Of a stretch of DNA of 64,000 nt, positions 62,226-64,000 are shown in pieces (the stretch's first letter is position 1; the number at the start of each line of letters is the position of its first letter). The DNA lies in the NCBI RefSeq assembly GCF_037975245.1, contig NC_092566.1:7668001-7732000 (forward strand). Direction: 5' to 3'. Both the position numbers and the translations under genes were made by a program. Source of the stretch: Apostichopus japonicus (taxonomy: Eukaryota > Echinodermata > Holothuroidea > Aspidochirotida > Stichopodidae). The notes below the pieces were generated by a model. The model did not search any database. It had not been told where the DNA came from and saw nothing but the letters and a program-made list of their open reading frames with translations.

Positions 62226-64000
62226 ATATATACTCCTTCCAAGTTTTAAGAACTCCTACTCAAACGGAACCTCTACTCATCATCATTTAACGTCAGTTTG
62301 GTGAATGAATTGGGCAGAAGACCTGACCACTTAAACAGCTTGACCCATTTCATTCACCTTTTCTTTCCCTTTTCTTCCTTCCTTCCTTCTGTTTTTTCTT
62401 CTTTCTATTTTCTCTATTTTCTCTTTCTCCCCTTTTCTTCATTCTGACTTTTAAAAATCCCTCGATCCACAGAGCCTATAACAGCATTAGAATGACGGAA
62501 CCATCTCGGGCCTTTAGCCTCGTCGTCCTCTCCCTCAAGAGTGTTCATTAATGCAAGCAGGTTTGCCACGGTAATTGAAACTAAACTGGAGATCTGTTAC
62601 TAACTCCTAAGTTCTTCACCGCCCATCTCCCCAAGAAAAACACATTTTAGCCTCTGCTATTTAACGATAACATGGTTAGTGTATGTGTCGATCTGCTTGA
62701 TTCTGACTCGGGAATTGGATAATGAAATATTTAACAGAATTACCATGTCCCCTTTTTGTGTAAAATCCAATTAGGCCTTCTCCTTACCCAATAATCCCGC
62801 CTAATATTCAGCCGTGGCAATGGCTCGGCTGTATCCCGTGGCTGGTCTCGAGGCGAGAGGTTCGTTGGGAAGGGCACGACCTCCGCAGCGAGAGACAGAG
62901 AGAGACGGAGAGATAGGGAGCGAGAGGAAGAGAGATTTCGTCGTACACGTGGTGGTATTAGCTTCGCCGTGACCGTCAACCCTCTGGGTGCTAATTTCAT
63001 ATAAGAGGGTTGGACAATCGACCGAGATAAAGATTACAGAAAGAGAGGATTTTCATTGGCCTAGTTTTTCAAGACAGATTAGGCCATTCCCTAACTTACA
63101 GAGATGGGATAGATAGTTGTGTGTTGCTTGATAGTAGTACTATCTAACCTTGATGCAGCTTGACTACGATACGATTGTACTAGAGCAGCAACCTCTCTGA
63201 TACAGATGTAATCCTGAAAGAGATCGTCTGATATGGGGTAAGCGGCCATGAAAGCATGGGTTATGTTCATTACCAGGCTCTATATATATATATAGAGAAA
63301 TGATCCCTTATGAATAGTACCAGGGATGTGATAACAAACTTCAGGTAGCAATATTTTGGGTAAATAAGGTCAGACCGGTGACTCTTTTTGGTTTTCAATA
63401 TCCGGCTTTCCGGTGATGATACACGGTAATCAAATTGCCCTCTGTCAGATCCAAACAGGAGCGGAGAGATGCATAATATACTGATTCTTATTACTTTACT
63501 GCTGCAATTGCATGGATTGGGGGGGGGGGGGGGAGGAGGAGAGGGTACAAAACACTTTAAGGAATTCCATCAATGAAAATATTATTGTGCAGATCATGGA
63601 TGAAAAGGGCATGTCATAGAATTTCAAATTCAACAAAATAATGTTTGTCCTACATTCTGAGGAACGGTTAGTTGGTTGCGAATGTTGTATATATCACTTT
63701 GGGTGGGTGACAAAAACAACACTGTATATAACATCAGGCCAGGAGTGCCCCATTGAGTTTTATTCCAATAAACATCAATCAATTAGTAGCGAAGGAATTT
63801 CCCACGAGAATCAAACTATTTTTCACTCACGTGACTAAGTACTGCACGGTACAAGTGCAAGTTAAGTATGCGCTAAAGTCTCACATTCTCAAATAATGTC
63901 TAATTATCTGTTTAATTATACATCATTAGTTTAAAGGCTAATGAATGAAGAGAACAACCTCGACAATAATGAATATGCAAATTTATGCAGACTAGGCCTG

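Larger units (their letters stand above)
57273..64000. other. TCF/LEF upstream sequence, no exon recognised
   Basis: The next upstream TCF exon must end in phase 0. I searched the minus strand by eye for the beta-catenin-binding motif and the proline-rich segment and found neither. This is therefore probably intron or flanking DNA. It holds a minisatellite (57399-57508), a MITE (57863-58107), TA-rich microsatellite DNA (58388-58467), a 19-bp minisatellite (62126-62225), a GC-richer GA-repeat patch (62810-63000) and several G-runs. A short CpG-bearing frame at 59206-59315 (plus) looks weakly coding but was not accepted. Confidence 0.5.

Noticed and set aside
62490-62560. Short minus frame MNTLEGEDDEAKGPRW as a possible TCF start
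   Set aside because: It does not resemble known TCF N-termini, and no convincing donor follows it.
62740-63000. 86-codon minus frame rich in Arg, Ser and Leu, as a possible TCF N-terminal exon
   Set aside because: No beta-catenin-binding motif; the frame crosses a GA-repeat patch that explains its composition.
1-64000. CRISPR arrays, operons or prokaryotic systems
   Set aside because: All readable genes are intron-containing animal genes; the tandem repeats lack the spacer structure of CRISPR arrays.

Overview
The window is metazoan nuclear DNA. It is AT-rich, with small phase-consistent exons, GT/AG introns, tRNA-derived SINE-like repeats, MITE-like inverted repeats, microsatellites and many runs of C or G. 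The two genes that can be read are both animal families: a secreted trypsin-fold serine protease, and a TCF/LEF Wnt transcription factor whose tail is the C-clamp 'E-tail' form usual in invertebrates. A marine invertebrate, perhaps a deuterostome such as an echinoderm, fits best. That placement is impression only and was not tested.

Layout. Positions 1-11.4 kb hold no recognisable gene. They carry one arm of an inverted repeat (1-211), a GC-rich patch with a decamer repeat (2.9-3.6 kb), a 227-bp MITE-like element with an 8-bp target duplication (5437-5663), a tRNA-like sequence (9.1 kb) and an alternating dimeric tandem repeat (10.4-11.0 kb). From 11467 to 15726 on the minus strand is a complete five-exon serine protease gene. 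It encodes 381 residues: signal peptide, a propeptide of about 100 residues and a catalytic domain with His164, Asp216 and Ser322. Lysine replaces the usual oxyanion-hole glycine. From 15.8 to 39.7 kb no gene is recognisable. This stretch contains a 1.84-kb purine-strand pentamer array (22.74-24.58 kb), which creates long but meaningless open frames on the minus strand. It also holds several tandem repeats and the second arm of the inverted repeat (27.6 kb).

From 39697 to 57272 on the minus strand are seven exons of a TCF/LEF gene. Joined, they give one uninterrupted 515-residue frame covering the central proline-rich region, the HMG box, the C-clamp and a tail with a CtBP-binding-type motif. 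The beta-catenin-binding N-terminus is not found in the window and probably lies beyond 64000. The TCF introns carry a four-copy 234-bp tandem repeat, a partial duplicate of the HMG exon with a stop codon, two related SINE copies bracketing one exon, and hammerhead-ribozyme-like motifs resembling those of Penelope-like retroelements. The rest (57.3-64 kb) is probably TCF intron or upstream sequence and includes a second MITE with long terminal inverted repeats.

The two genes share no obvious pathway. Exon limits were placed by hand from splice consensus, reading-frame continuity and family alignment from memory; no transcript data were available.
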